Part shown: piece after piece, positions 9,317 to 17,283 of the stretch
Position numbering within the stretch: the first letter of the stretch is position 1
Layout of the letters: each line of letters opens with the position of its first letter
Virus record (IMG/VR): IMGVR_UViG_3300010885_040388
Span: 1-50,614 of that record
DNA from: a virus
Strand: one strand, 5' to 3'
Length of the DNA: 50,614 nt
The notes under the pieces: generated by a model
Databases searched by the model: none
Told to the model about the DNA's origin: nothing
Seen by the model: only the letters and a program-made list of their open reading frames with translations
Position numbers and translations under genes: made by a program

Positions 9317-11673
9317 TGGCGAAGGTACCGCCAAGATCTAGCTATAAAAGTCCAAAGTCTGTTGCTAAAAATCAAACAGTACCAATAAGCGTTGACGATC
9401 CGAGAGTATCTTGGAATAAGATTGGACAAACAAGAGCACGGACTGGTGCTGAAATTGAAATTATTGATTTTGATGGTATTCCATTAATTAATGGTGGAAA
9501 AAGTTTAACAGCATCTGTTAGCCCAGTAGGATTAGCTAATACTTTAGTTCAGCCAACAAAAACAATTCCTGGAAGTAATAACAAGCCAGCGAGACAAACA
9601 CCATTTGATTTAATAGCACCTACAGCAGTAACTGGGACTTCTGCAGTTTGGTCTGGAGAAGATTTAGTTGTTACGTTTGACTGGGATTATGCCAATGTAG
9701 ATAATAGTGATGTGTCAGAATTTATATTAGAAGTTACCGCAGACGGAATTACAAGACGGACACCATACGGCTCATTTCCAGTTAATGGCACACAAACAGC
9801 ACAGACCGTTACACTAACAAAATCTTTAAATAGATCAACTCTTGGAATTTTTAGAACTAGTATTACTAGTGTTTGTGTTTATGCAATTGATCCATTTTAT
9901 AATACAAGCAGTAGCGTATGTGATACTTCTATTCCAGCCTATGTTCTAAGTCTATCACCACCAGTTATAACAGTTGCTCAAGCAACAAGCGGGTATAGCG
10001 TAACATATACCGTGCCAACTGAATCTATTTTTGATGCAATTGATATTGTGGAGTATGAATCAAATGCATCCTCTGAACCAACAGGTGTTACATATTCAAG
10101 GGTTTATTTTGATAGCGTTTCACCAGCAAATATAATTACTTTAAACACAAACTCTAGATGGGTTAAAGCAAGGTTTTCATCAGACAGCGGAGTCTATACA
10201 GCATTCTCTGCTGCACAAAAAGTAACACCAATATCTCCAGTTACAGTAGACAATGAAGGACCTACTGCTCCAACTGGAACAGTAACTGGTGGGCTAGAAA
10301 ATTCTGGAACAATAGGTTTTAATGCTTTCTTAAATATATCTTGGACGGCAGTATCAGATAGTACTTTACGAGGGTATAGGATTAGATTTAGACCAGTAAC
10401 TACTCCAGCATCAAACTACTCTTATGTAGATTCCCCAGGAACTGGAACAGCATTTAGAATAACAGGTCTTGCTTCTGGCACAAATTATGAAGTAGCAATT
10501 GCAGCATACGATGAATTTAATAATACTTCATCATCATATCAAGCATTAACTGGTAGTCCAGTATCAACTGCGGGATCTCCATTCATAGGAACAAATGTTT
10601 CTACAACTGGATACTTTGAAGCTGGAGTTTCTGGAACAGATACAGGAGTTTTTAGATTTGGTTATGGAGTAGCTACTGGCAAAAGAGGTTTAGTATTTAA
10701 TACAAACAATTATTGGTATATAGATTCAGCTCAGTCAGCATCGTTGAAAGTTGGTGGAGCAGATAATTATCTTACTTGGAACGGCTCATCTCTTGTAGTA
10801 ACTGGAGACCTAAAAGCTAAAAAGGGCTCCTTTAGTGGAAACGTAGACATTGCATCGGGAGCATCTATATATAGCGGAACACTAACTGGAAATACTGTAA
10901 CTGATAGTGCAAATACGGGTGGCTCACTTTCTGGTGCAGGGTACATACTAAATTCAACTGGCATTACATTTTCTAATGGACAATCTGGTAATGACTTAAG
11001 ACAAACAACTATAGTTGGTTCAAGCGGTCTATTGACAACCAATTCTGCAAATATTGGTGGATGGCTTATAACTCCAGGGGAGATATCAAAAACACAAACT
11101 GGTCAAGGCAAGATATCTTTAAACTCTGCCCAAGGATATATATCAGTATCAAATGACGATATTGAAAATCAAACAGCAGGAATAAATAGCCCAACACTTG
11201 CAACAGATGATGTTTTTTGGTCTGGAAGTGACGGACCTGATGGAACAGCGCCATTTAGAGTTAATTTATCAGGACAGCTATTTGCTACAGATGCAGACAT
11301 TGAGGGAATAATTACTGCAACAGGCGGAAATATTACTGGAGAAATGGATGTAGATGGAACCCTTAATGTTGGAAATGTTACAATAAAGTCAGTATCTGGA
11401 AATTTTTCTATAAGAGATACTATTGGTGACTATGGAGTTATTTCTACTTCTGAATCAGGCAGATTGGTTTTAGGTCACTACCAAGAAGATTTTGGAAGAC
11501 AGGTAAAGGTGGCAAGATCTGCACAAATTGCGGGAGATCCAGCAGGAGCAGGCGCAGCAAACTCTGGTGGACTAAGAAATATTTTTACTAGCACAGTAGC
11601 TAAGTTTTCTAGCAGTTCTTATTTAACAGCAAATGAGGCTAACGGTGATGTAGTTTTACTTTACACACCGTGA
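9316..11673 (+). CDS. Tail fibre protein with fibronectin III domains and beta-repeat C-terminus
   Basis: 785 residues. Two fibronectin-III-like regions are visible at about residues 105-205 and 315-410 (WTAVSDSTLRGYRIRF, ITGLASGTNYEVAI). After about residue 420 the protein turns into a Gly/Ser/Thr-rich run of short beta repeats (LKAKKGSFSGNVDIASG, ADIEGIITATGGNITG) like the shafts of tail fibres and J-like tip proteins. It overlaps the previous gene by TAATG. It probably extends from the tail tip and makes host contacts. Confidence 0.65.
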   Translation: MAKVPPRSSYKSPKSVAKNQTVPISVDDPRVSWNKIGQTRARTGAEIEIIDFDGIPLINGGKSLTASVSPVGLANTLVQPTKTIPGSNNKPARQTPFDLIAPTAVTGTSAVWSGEDLVVTFDWDYANVDNSDVSEFILEVTADGITRRTPYGSFPVNGTQTAQTVTLTKSLNRSTLGIFRTSITSVCVYAIDPFYNTSSSVCDTSIPAYVLSLSPPVITVAQATSGYSVTYTVPTESIFDAIDIVEYESNASSEPTGVTYSRVYFDSVSPANIITLNTNSRWVKARFSSDSGVYTAFSAAQKVTPISPVTVDNEGPTAPTGTVTGGLENSGTIGFNAFLNISWTAVSDSTLRGYRIRFRPVTTPASNYSYVDSPGTGTAFRITGLASGTNYEVAIAAYDEFNNTSSSYQALTGSPVSTAGSPFIGTNVSTTGYFEAGVSGTDTGVFRFGYGVATGKRGLVFNTNNYWYIDSAQSASLKVGGADNYLTWNGSSLVVTGDLKAKKGSFSGNVDIASGASIYSGTLTGNTVTDSANTGGSLSGAGYILNSTGITFSNGQSGNDLRQTTIVGSSGLLTTNSANIGGWLITPGEISKTQTGQGKISLNSAQGYISVSNDDIENQTAGINSPTLATDDVFWSGSDGPDGTAPFRVNLSGQLFATDADIEGIITATGGNITGEMDVDGTLNVGNVTIKSVSGNFSIRDTIGDYGVISTSESGRLVLGHYQEDFGRQVKVARSAQIAGDPAGAGAANSGGLRNIFTSTVAKFSSSSYLTANEANGDVVLLYTP

Positions 11674-11684
11674 TTGGATAATGA

Positions 11685-14324
11685 ATGACGATTAAACTAA
11701 AAACCAGCGATGGCTTAGGCGGTTCTGAATGGAAACCTGTTTCTCAAATTAAATTAAAAGTGGGAGGTGCTTGGAAAAATGTTGCCGCTGGATATTTAAA
11801 GGTTGCTGGAGCTTGGAAAATATTTTTTGGCACTGATACAATTAATGGACCATCAATAGCAGAAAAAGTAGAACTGTCTCAGTCTACAAACACATCTACT
11901 AAGTTAATTACTTTAACAGGAACAAATTATTATTGGTCTAACTCTTCAACGCAATCATATGTTTTTCAAAGGAGCTCTAACGGAGGCTCATCTTGGGCCA
12001 CAATATCAAGCGGAACTGCAACTAATCCCTCTGTAGGATCTAGTAACACATATACGTATCAGCTAATAGATAATGCATCTGATGTATACCCAAATGTTGA
12101 TAACTTGTATAGATTTTCTGTTACCGCAACATCTTCTGGAGGAGCTACATCTACTTCAACATCTGAGACTCAATCCGTTTCTGCAGCAAGAGACATATCT
12201 AGCCTAAGTGTAGTAACTGCAGATACAACATACGATTCTGTAAAACTTCAATTTACTGCTGGAGCATACTCTTCAAGCTACTTGGTTAGATACACATATA
12301 GCGGTATAGGTATAGAAGAAGGATACTTTAGATCTGCTGGCAGCGGAAGCCCGACAACAACAATAACTGTTACAGGCCTATCTGCAAGTACATCATACAC
12401 CTTTTATGTTACTCCTTATACTGGAGGTATTGTCTCTGGATCAAATACAGGGTACGGTGGAAATGAAAGTTCTTCTGTATCTACAACAACTATTGCTGTA
12501 CTAACACCAGTTCAAATATCTTCACCTTCACTTTCTGGAACTGGAGTTGCATTTACATCAATTACAGCATCCTCTGGAACCTATCAACTGGGCGGGTATA
12601 CAACTAGTTCCACAACAAAAATAGTTTATTATTTATCACCATATACAGCTCCAACAGATGGAGAAGTATCTTCTTCCGCAACAATTATAGATACAATAGG
12701 TCCACCAACATATCCAATAACTCAAGATGATGCAACTACTCCAAATAAAAAGTTTTATGCAAGAGATGCGGTAGTTTCATCAAATGGTGCTGTCACATAT
12801 TATTATTATTCTCCAGTTGTAACAGCACGTGTTGGAACAGTCATTGATAATTTTGATAGGACAGCAGTACCATCAGGACTTGGAACATCAAGTAGCGGAT
12901 ATATATATAGTGATGTTGTTCATGGGCCTTATCAATATCATGCGCCTTCTTCTTGGAGCACAGATGGACTAAAAGCAGTTAACTCAACCAACCTTACTCC
13001 GTACACCAGTCCTCTAAATCCAGGAAGTGCTGCAGTATCATATCCAATAAAGGCTTTAGAGATTACTTCTAAAACAGATTTAACTGCAAGTGTTGAAATC
13101 CCATCTGGTGGTGGAGGACCAGGAGTAGCATTCTGGATAAGCGGAGCAGGATCATTTTATGCAGTTGCTCCATCTTATTATCAAATACCCTCTTCGCAAA
13201 ATGTTACTTCAACAAATTGTAATGGATCAGTAATTTCAACAAATTCAAATGGAACAAATCCTAATTGTTATGGATGTACTGTAACTACATCAACATCAGG
13301 AGGAACTTCCTCTGACTGTAATGCAGGAGCATTTTATACTAACTCTAATGGAACAAGTCCAAATTGTTACGGCTGCCCAGTAACAACTATTCCAGCAACA
13401 ACGTCTTCAGACTGTAATTTTCCCGTAGACAAAGCCACAGATGCTAGCGGAACTGGCTGTTTTGGCTGTACAGTAAGTACAGTTTCTGGATCTACATCTT
13501 ACTCTTGTGGAAGTGGAACAACTTACAACTATCCTAACTATTTCCAAGCGCAAGCAGCTTGTCCATCCTCTTGTACAATATCTGACACATCTTACCAAGA
13601 TGGGCCATTTACAAGTACTACCTATGGGTGTACTGGAACAACACAGAATTATTCAACTTTAGCGGCATGTAATGCAAGCCCAACAACTAGCACATATAAT
13701 GCATCAACTGTTGGAACAAGATGTGGAGCTTGCGTTCAACCAATTGGTGGAGTAAATTTATTTAGAGCCCCCGCAGTTGCAGCCACAAACACAACATACT
13801 ATACAACTGTTACACAATTTTCATGTACCTATTCTACTGCTACAACCCCCACCACATATACTTGTAGAGGAAGAGATACCTCAACACCAGTTGCATATAC
13901 CTGCACAGGAAGAGATACCTCAACTCCAGTAGTAACATCCTATTCTTGCACGGGCCAACAGGTTACAAACTTAGTTACAACAAATACCTACTATACTCAA
14001 TTAAGAATTATGTCTACAGGATATACTTCTTATGTAGCAGTTTTAAAAGATGAAAATATTAATACAAATACTTCAGAATTTCAAAAGGTGAAGAAAATTT
14101 CTGTAACAACAAGCGGAAATAATATATCTGCTACTGCATATAGTGATTTATCTGGCACAGTCTTAGGAACAGCATCTTATGCTCGTGTTGATGGTACTGA
14201 TTTAGCTAAGCCTGCAGCTGGTGCATCTTCTTATGCTGGGGTTATTAAGACCCCTTCAGCGATAAATAGTGGTAGCGTAAATGATAATGCTGGGTCTACA
14301 TATGATAATTTGTCTATAACATAG
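11685..14324 (+). CDS. Tail fibre/adhesin with cysteine-rich repeat insert
   Basis: 879 residues. The N-terminus carries two near-identical turns (KVGGAWKNV, KVAGAWKIF), then fibronectin-III-like domains to about residue 385. A lectin-like jelly-roll region starts near 390 (VIDNFDRTAVPSGLG) and resumes after residue 760 (YTSYVAVLKDENIN). Between the two lies an insert, about residues 505-770, with more than twenty cysteines in repeating CN...NCYGC modules and a doubled YTCRGRDTSTPVA unit. The gene ends the tail operon. Its position and domains suggest a receptor-binding or fibre-tip protein. The insert is unusual for a virion protein. Confidence 0.65.
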   Translation: MTIKLKTSDGLGGSEWKPVSQIKLKVGGAWKNVAAGYLKVAGAWKIFFGTDTINGPSIAEKVELSQSTNTSTKLITLTGTNYYWSNSSTQSYVFQRSSNGGSSWATISSGTATNPSVGSSNTYTYQLIDNASDVYPNVDNLYRFSVTATSSGGATSTSTSETQSVSAARDISSLSVVTADTTYDSVKLQFTAGAYSSSYLVRYTYSGIGIEEGYFRSAGSGSPTTTITVTGLSASTSYTFYVTPYTGGIVSGSNTGYGGNESSSVSTTTIAVLTPVQISSPSLSGTGVAFTSITASSGTYQLGGYTTSSTTKIVYYLSPYTAPTDGEVSSSATIIDTIGPPTYPITQDDATTPNKKFYARDAVVSSNGAVTYYYYSPVVTARVGTVIDNFDRTAVPSGLGTSSSGYIYSDVVHGPYQYHAPSSWSTDGLKAVNSTNLTPYTSPLNPGSAAVSYPIKALEITSKTDLTASVEIPSGGGGPGVAFWISGAGSFYAVAPSYYQIPSSQNVTSTNCNGSVISTNSNGTNPNCYGCTVTTSTSGGTSSDCNAGAFYTNSNGTSPNCYGCPVTTIPATTSSDCNFPVDKATDASGTGCFGCTVSTVSGSTSYSCGSGTTYNYPNYFQAQAACPSSCTISDTSYQDGPFTSTTYGCTGTTQNYSTLAACNASPTTSTYNASTVGTRCGACVQPIGGVNLFRAPAVAATNTTYYTTVTQFSCTYSTATTPTTYTCRGRDTSTPVAYTCTGRDTSTPVVTSYSCTGQQVTNLVTTNTYYTQLRIMSTGYTSYVAVLKDENINTNTSEFQKVKKISVTTSGNNISATAYSDLSGTVLGTASYARVDGTDLAKPAAGASSYAGVIKTPSAINSGSVNDNAGSTYDNLSIT
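13218..13505 (+). repeat. Tandem Cys-module repeats in fibre gene
   Basis: Three consecutive in-frame units of 33, 32 and 31 codons starting at cysteine codons 13218, 13317 and 13413. Each has the form CN...C..C; units 1 and 2 share TNSNGT.PNCYGC. The DNA copies are diverged, so the repeat is old or selected at protein level. Confidence 0.7.
13857..13934 (+). repeat. Two 39-base tandem units in fibre gene
   Basis: Two adjacent in-frame 39-base units encode YTCRGRDTSTPVA and YTCTGRDTSTPVV. Only a few bases differ, which suggests a fairly recent duplication. Confidence 0.75.
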
Positions 14325-14350
14325 ACAAAATTGACAAGATATGATATACT
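14322..14350 (+). promoter_or_regulatory. Sigma70-type promoter before 14370 gene
   Basis: TAGACA (14322-14327), 17-base spacer, then TATACT (14345-14350) with an upstream TGA, making an extended -10. It overlaps the end of the fibre gene and precedes an AAAGGAG ribosome site at 14357-14363. Confidence 0.65.
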
Positions 14351-14369
14351 TAAAAGAAAGGAGAAAAAA

Positions 14370-14591
14370 ATGTCAGAACAAAATACAATGCCTCCAATTA
14401 AAATAGCTTTTGTTATAGATAATGAATTGGTTGATATTTTGCATACAGACGAAAGACTGGCTGCAATATTTACAAGCAACCCTACTATCCTTGACGTAAC
14501 AGGCAATATGATTGAAGATGGTGGAACAGCTGGAGTAGGATCAGTATATGATCCAGAAACTCAAACATTTAGCATAAGATCTGGAGAGTAA
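14370..14591 (+). CDS. Hypothetical phage protein (73 aa)
   Basis: Acidic 73-residue protein (IKIAFVIDNELVDILHTDER) with no recognised enzyme motif. The ATG at 14370 is chosen because AAAGGAG lies 6 bases before it. A longer in-frame TTG at 14331 falls inside the promoter and is rejected. It follows the tail operon and precedes the DUF6171 gene. Function unknown. Confidence 0.7.
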   Translation: MSEQNTMPPIKIAFVIDNELVDILHTDERLAAIFTSNPTILDVTGNMIEDGGTAGVGSVYDPETQTFSIRSGE

Positions 14592-14592
14592 C

Positions 14593-14868
14593 TTGTCAGA
14601 AAAATCACCCTGGCAATTGTGGAAAGAGAAAAATGCAGGAGACCCCGTAAGGCCTTGGGATCTACTTAATCCAAATATTGATCGTGTTGATGATGACGTA
14701 TTTAAATATCGCTATGAAGACAATTGTCTTAAGTGTCCTTCTCTCATACAAGCTACCAAACAATGCAAAAAGTGTGGTTGCTTTATGAAAGAAAAAGCAA
14801 AGCTGCCTCATGCAACCTGTCCACTTGGTAAGTGGGGAGCTATTCAAAACACTGAAGATGTGGTATAA
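14593..14868 (+). CDS. DUF6171-like zinc-binding protein, TTG start
   Basis: 91 residues with a cysteine cluster CLKC..TKQCKKCGCFMK followed by KLPHATCPLGKW, which matches my memory of the DUF6171 family, a small metal-binding family of unknown role common in phages. Start is TTG, one base after the previous stop, with GGAGAG upstream. The TAA stop is built into the next promoter (GTGGTATAAT). Confidence 0.7.
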   Translation: MSEKSPWQLWKEKNAGDPVRPWDLLNPNIDRVDDDVFKYRYEDNCLKCPSLIQATKQCKKCGCFMKEKAKLPHATCPLGKWGAIQNTEDVV

Positions 14869-14869
14869 T
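14861..14869 (+). promoter_or_regulatory. Extended -10 promoter for 14887 gene
   Basis: TGGTATAAT overlapping the stop codon of the DUF6171-like gene; ATGGAGG ribosome site at 14874-14880. No -35 match. Confidence 0.5.
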
Positions 14870-14886
14870 TTTTATGGAGGATCAAC

Positions 14887-15099
14887 ATGGAACTAACTAA
14901 TGAAGAAAAACAAAACATTGTAAACCAGCACATTAGGGCTGTCTTGACAAACGTATATAATTTGCAAGTAAGCTTAATTGCAGAACAAGCAGTTGATCCA
15001 ATAAATCAATCTACTGTAGATTCTTTAAGCAGTCAGATAGCAAAAGAGCTGTTAAAGCACAATGCACTACTGTCTGAACTTGAATCAATACAAGGATAG
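14887..15099 (+). CDS. Hypothetical helical protein (70 aa)
   Basis: Predicted all-helical (EEKQNIVNQHIRAVLTNVYN...LLSELESIQG). It starts 7 bases after a GGAGG ribosome site. The next gene, also helical, follows within 10 bases. They could form a small coiled-coil pair. Function unknown. Confidence 0.6.
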   Translation: MELTNEEKQNIVNQHIRAVLTNVYNLQVSLIAEQAVDPINQSTVDSLSSQIAKELLKHNALLSELESIQG

Positions 15100-15108
15100 G
15101 CTATCATA

Positions 15109-15300
15109 ATGGATAAAGCGGAACTAGTAATTACCGTTCTACAACAGAGAATTGGAGAACTGGTCTCTAATTATGAAACCCAGATTGCAATTTTAAGAGC
15201 AGAGATTACGGAACTAATACAAGAAAAACAAAATAAAGAAAAAGCAATCAATGACTATTCTTTATCTGTTGAAAACATTCTTACCAAAGAAGCTGAATAA
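15109..15300 (+). CDS. Hypothetical coiled-coil protein (63 aa)
   Basis: Heptad-like pattern throughout (LQQRIGELVSNYETQIAIL, then EITELIQEKQNK). Weak ribosome site AAGGATAGG. It lies in the same small operon as its neighbours. No known family recognised. Confidence 0.6.
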   Translation: MDKAELVITVLQQRIGELVSNYETQIAILRAEITELIQEKQNKEKAINDYSLSVENILTKEAE

Positions 15301-15304
15301 ATAA

Positions 15305-15496
15305 ATGTTAAAATGCAAAAAGTGTAATGGTCGTGTGTTCGTAGATAGACAGTACACTGGCATTGATCATATAGAAACAGCTTGTCTTATATGTGGTAAT
15401 AGAAAGTTCTATCATCCAGTTTTAGAAACCAAAGAGGGACAATGGATACTTCAAAAGGAAAAATTCAGAGCGAAGCATACAATAACGAGCCTGTAA
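15305..15496 (+). CDS. Small zinc-ribbon protein (63 aa)
   Basis: Two CxxC knuckles (CKKCNGR and CLICGNRKFY) about 23 residues apart give a zinc ribbon. The end overlaps the next gene by 55 bases, long for this genome, so either this C-terminus or the next gene's start could be misplaced. One of several tiny zinc proteins in the window. Confidence 0.55.
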   Translation: MLKCKKCNGRVFVDRQYTGIDHIETACLICGNRKFYHPVLETKEGQWILQKEKFRAKHTITSL

Positions 15497-15984
15497 TTAA
15501 AGGCAAGGTTAAAGTATGGTTCTTGAATGGGGACTTAGTAAGGGTATATCATAACTCCCGCTCCACTGGCATGGTTACATTTTATAATATAACTAAAGAT
15601 CGTTTAGAGACATGCCTACTGTCTGATTTTAAAAAGGGTAAAGAGAGAGCATATAGCGTAGCAGAAACTGCAAAGCTTGTAAATAGGCATAGAAAGTATA
15701 TGCCAAGTCTAATTAAACGAGGAGTTATTCCTCCACCAATAGGGGCTAAGGTTAATGGTGAAAGAGGTTTTACAATTAGATCCTACTACTCTGAATCACA
15801 TGTAAGAGAGATTCGTGCTATACTTGCAAGCATACATATTGGACAGCCAAGAAAAGACAAATTAATAACAAATAATATGACGCCTACTACTCAAGAGTTG
15901 ACCAGGCGCATGGGAGACGGTATACTTACATATACGAAGACAGAAGATGGCAGGTTTATACCTGTTTGGACTGAAACCCTCTAA
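15442..15984 (+). CDS. MerR-like helix-turn-helix protein
   Basis: 180 residues. Residues about 70-125 (RAYSVAETAKLVNRHRKYM, then IKRGVIPPP and SESHVREIRAIL) follow the winged helix pattern of MerR/excisionase DNA-binding domains. The N-terminal part contains a beta hairpin-like stretch. It lies between structural genes and the replication operon, a plausible place for a phage transcription regulator, but no target is visible. A later in-frame start would avoid most of the overlap with the zinc-ribbon gene. Confidence 0.65.
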   Translation: MDTSKGKIQSEAYNNEPVIKGKVKVWFLNGDLVRVYHNSRSTGMVTFYNITKDRLETCLLSDFKKGKERAYSVAETAKLVNRHRKYMPSLIKRGVIPPPIGAKVNGERGFTIRSYYSESHVREIRAILASIHIGQPRKDKLITNNMTPTTQELTRRMGDGILTYTKTEDGRFIPVWTETL

Positions 15985-15991
15985 ATACTTG

Positions 15992-16000
15992 TGATATAAT
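15992..16000 (+). promoter_or_regulatory. Extended -10 promoter for 16031 gene
   Basis: TGATATAAT right after the HTH gene. TAGGAGA ribosome site follows before ATG 16031. No -35 match at 17-18 bases. Confidence 0.5.
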
Positions 16001-16030
16001 TTAAAGGTTAAACTATTTTTAGGAGATGGC

Positions 16031-16591
16031 ATGGCAAAGGATTATAGCCCTACAATTGATCAAGGATCAAACTGGATATTAACAGTTGAGTATTTAGAGA
16101 ATTTTTCTGCCGTATCTTTACTTGGTTATACAGGAAAGCTACAGGTAAGAGAGTTTCTTACTTCTGCTTCACCAGTATTCACACTAGAAGCAAAAGCAGC
16201 TGCTATTACAGCTGTTGCTAACTCATCAGGAGTAGTTACATACACCGCAACTAATTCTTTTACAGCAAATCAAACTGCATATATCTATGGAGTTACTCCA
16301 GTTGATTACAACCTTTCAAATGTGAAGGTAAAAGCTGCAACTTCTAGTAACTTTACTGTAGATAGTGCAGCAAGTGGTACCTACGTATCTGGAGGCTATG
16401 CGATGGTAGGCTCTGGCCTTACCATTAATCCTACTACTGGAAAAGTAACAATTTCTGCAACCGCTGCACAAACAGCTTTGCTTACATCACCACAGTATGT
16501 ATATGATTTAAAAATAACATCTCCAGCTGGAGAAGTTACAAGGCTTATTCAAGGAACTCTTTCAATCAATAGTCAGGTAACACGTGACTAA
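16031..16591 (+). CDS. Small virion structural protein with shared beta module
   Basis: 186 residues. The outer parts (LQVREFLTSASPVF and YDLKITSPAGEVTRLIQG) look like one beta-sandwich domain of a kind common in small phage tail or baseplate proteins. It is interrupted at residues 59-124 by a module ending GTYVSGGYA that closely resembles residues 1020-1085 of the 1661-residue tail protein. Good ribosome site and its own promoter. Structural role is likely; exact position in the particle is unknown. Confidence 0.6.
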   Translation: MAKDYSPTIDQGSNWILTVEYLENFSAVSLLGYTGKLQVREFLTSASPVFTLEAKAAAITAVANSSGVVTYTATNSFTANQTAYIYGVTPVDYNLSNVKVKAATSSNFTVDSAASGTYVSGGYAMVGSGLTINPTTGKVTISATAAQTALLTSPQYVYDLKITSPAGEVTRLIQGTLSINSQVTRD

Positions 16592-16694
16592 TATCGTAAT
16601 AGATAAAGAGTCAGCAATTGTTACTGTAACAAAAAAAACATTGTCTGTTGAAATAGAAAAGCCAAGTACTGTAAATATTATTGTACAAAAATAA
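16584..16694 (+). CDS. Very small hypothetical protein (36 aa), GTG start
   Basis: GTG at 16584 overlaps the previous stop (GTGACTAA). The frame is open for 36 codons, rich in Val, Thr and Lys with beta character (AIVTVTKKTLSVEIEKP). Start coupling and amino acid pattern suggest a real gene. No function can be given. Confidence 0.45.
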   Translation: MTNIVIDKESAIVTVTKKTLSVEIEKPSTVNIIVQK

Positions 16695-16706
16695 ACATTT
16701 TGCAAC

Positions 16707-16735
16707 TTGCAAGTATAAAACCTTTATGCTATGAT
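16707..16735 (+). promoter_or_regulatory. Promoter of replication operon
   Basis: TTGCAA (16707-16712), exact 17-base spacer, TATGAT (16730-16735) with extended TGC. The -35 lies inside the perfect palindrome ACTTGCAAGT (16705-16714), and TTGCAA is repeated directly at 16700-16705. It heads the run of coupled genes from 16769 to at least 25442. Confidence 0.65.
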
Positions 16736-16768
16736 TAGTATACGGAAAAATAATGAAATGGGTGGGTA

Positions 16769-16975
16769 ATGGAAAACGATTCAACAAAGATTAATGTAAC
16801 ACTAGGATACACTCTTAACCTTGGTAACTTTCAATCACTAAGACTTGATCTTGGTGTTGTAGATAGCAAGCGCGATGGTGAAACAACTCCTGAAGCTTTT
16901 GAGCGTGTGTATAAGTTTGTAGAAGATAAGCTAACTGAAAAGATTCAAGAAGCAAAGTCTGAAATCTCAGAGTAA
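16769..16975 (+). CDS. Hypothetical protein at head of replication operon (68 aa)
   Basis: First gene after the replication promoter. The ribosome site GGGTGGG precedes the ATG. It has a beta-rich start (INVTLGYTLNLGNFQSLRLDLG) and a helical, acidic end. It couples to the next gene by TAATG. I recall similar small proteins near replication genes in other phages, but no function is known to me. Confidence 0.6.
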   Translation: MENDSTKINVTLGYTLNLGNFQSLRLDLGVVDSKRDGETTPEAFERVYKFVEDKLTEKIQEAKSEISE

Positions 16976-17283
16976 TGGCTGAACGCAAAGACCGAATGGC
17001 TTTGCTTAGCAGATACTCAAAATTGCATACAGCAAAGTATGAGCAAAAGCCATCTTTAAATTTAAACGTTGAACAATGGGCATCAGATGGACTCATTGAG
17101 TCCTATGGTATATCTCAGTGTTATGATCTGCTTGAGTATTACTTTTCTGTTGCACAAGAAACAAGCTGGAACTATTTTGCTTATAATGCAGAAAAAATTC
17201 TTAATGGTAAACTAGATGTAGAACAAGACTTAAAAGAGAGACAACAACGCAGGGCTAAAGCAAAGGAGTGGCTAAGTGAATAA
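16975..17283 (+). CDS. Hypothetical protein before DnaB (102 aa), possible helicase loader
   Basis: Helical 102-residue protein with a charged C-terminus (DLKERQQRRAKAKEWLSE). It overlaps the helicase start by 8 bases. Small helical proteins coupled to a phage DnaB are sometimes helicase loaders. That role is a positional guess; no AAA+ motif is present. Confidence 0.55.
   Translation: MAERKDRMALLSRYSKLHTAKYEQKPSLNLNVEQWASDGLIESYGISQCYDLLEYYFSVAQETSWNYFAYNAEKILNGKLDVEQDLKERQQRRAKAKEWLSE

Noticed and set aside
14331-14370. TTG start for the 14370 gene
   Set aside because: It lies in the promoter spacer; the ATG at 14370 has a well placed AAAGGAG.
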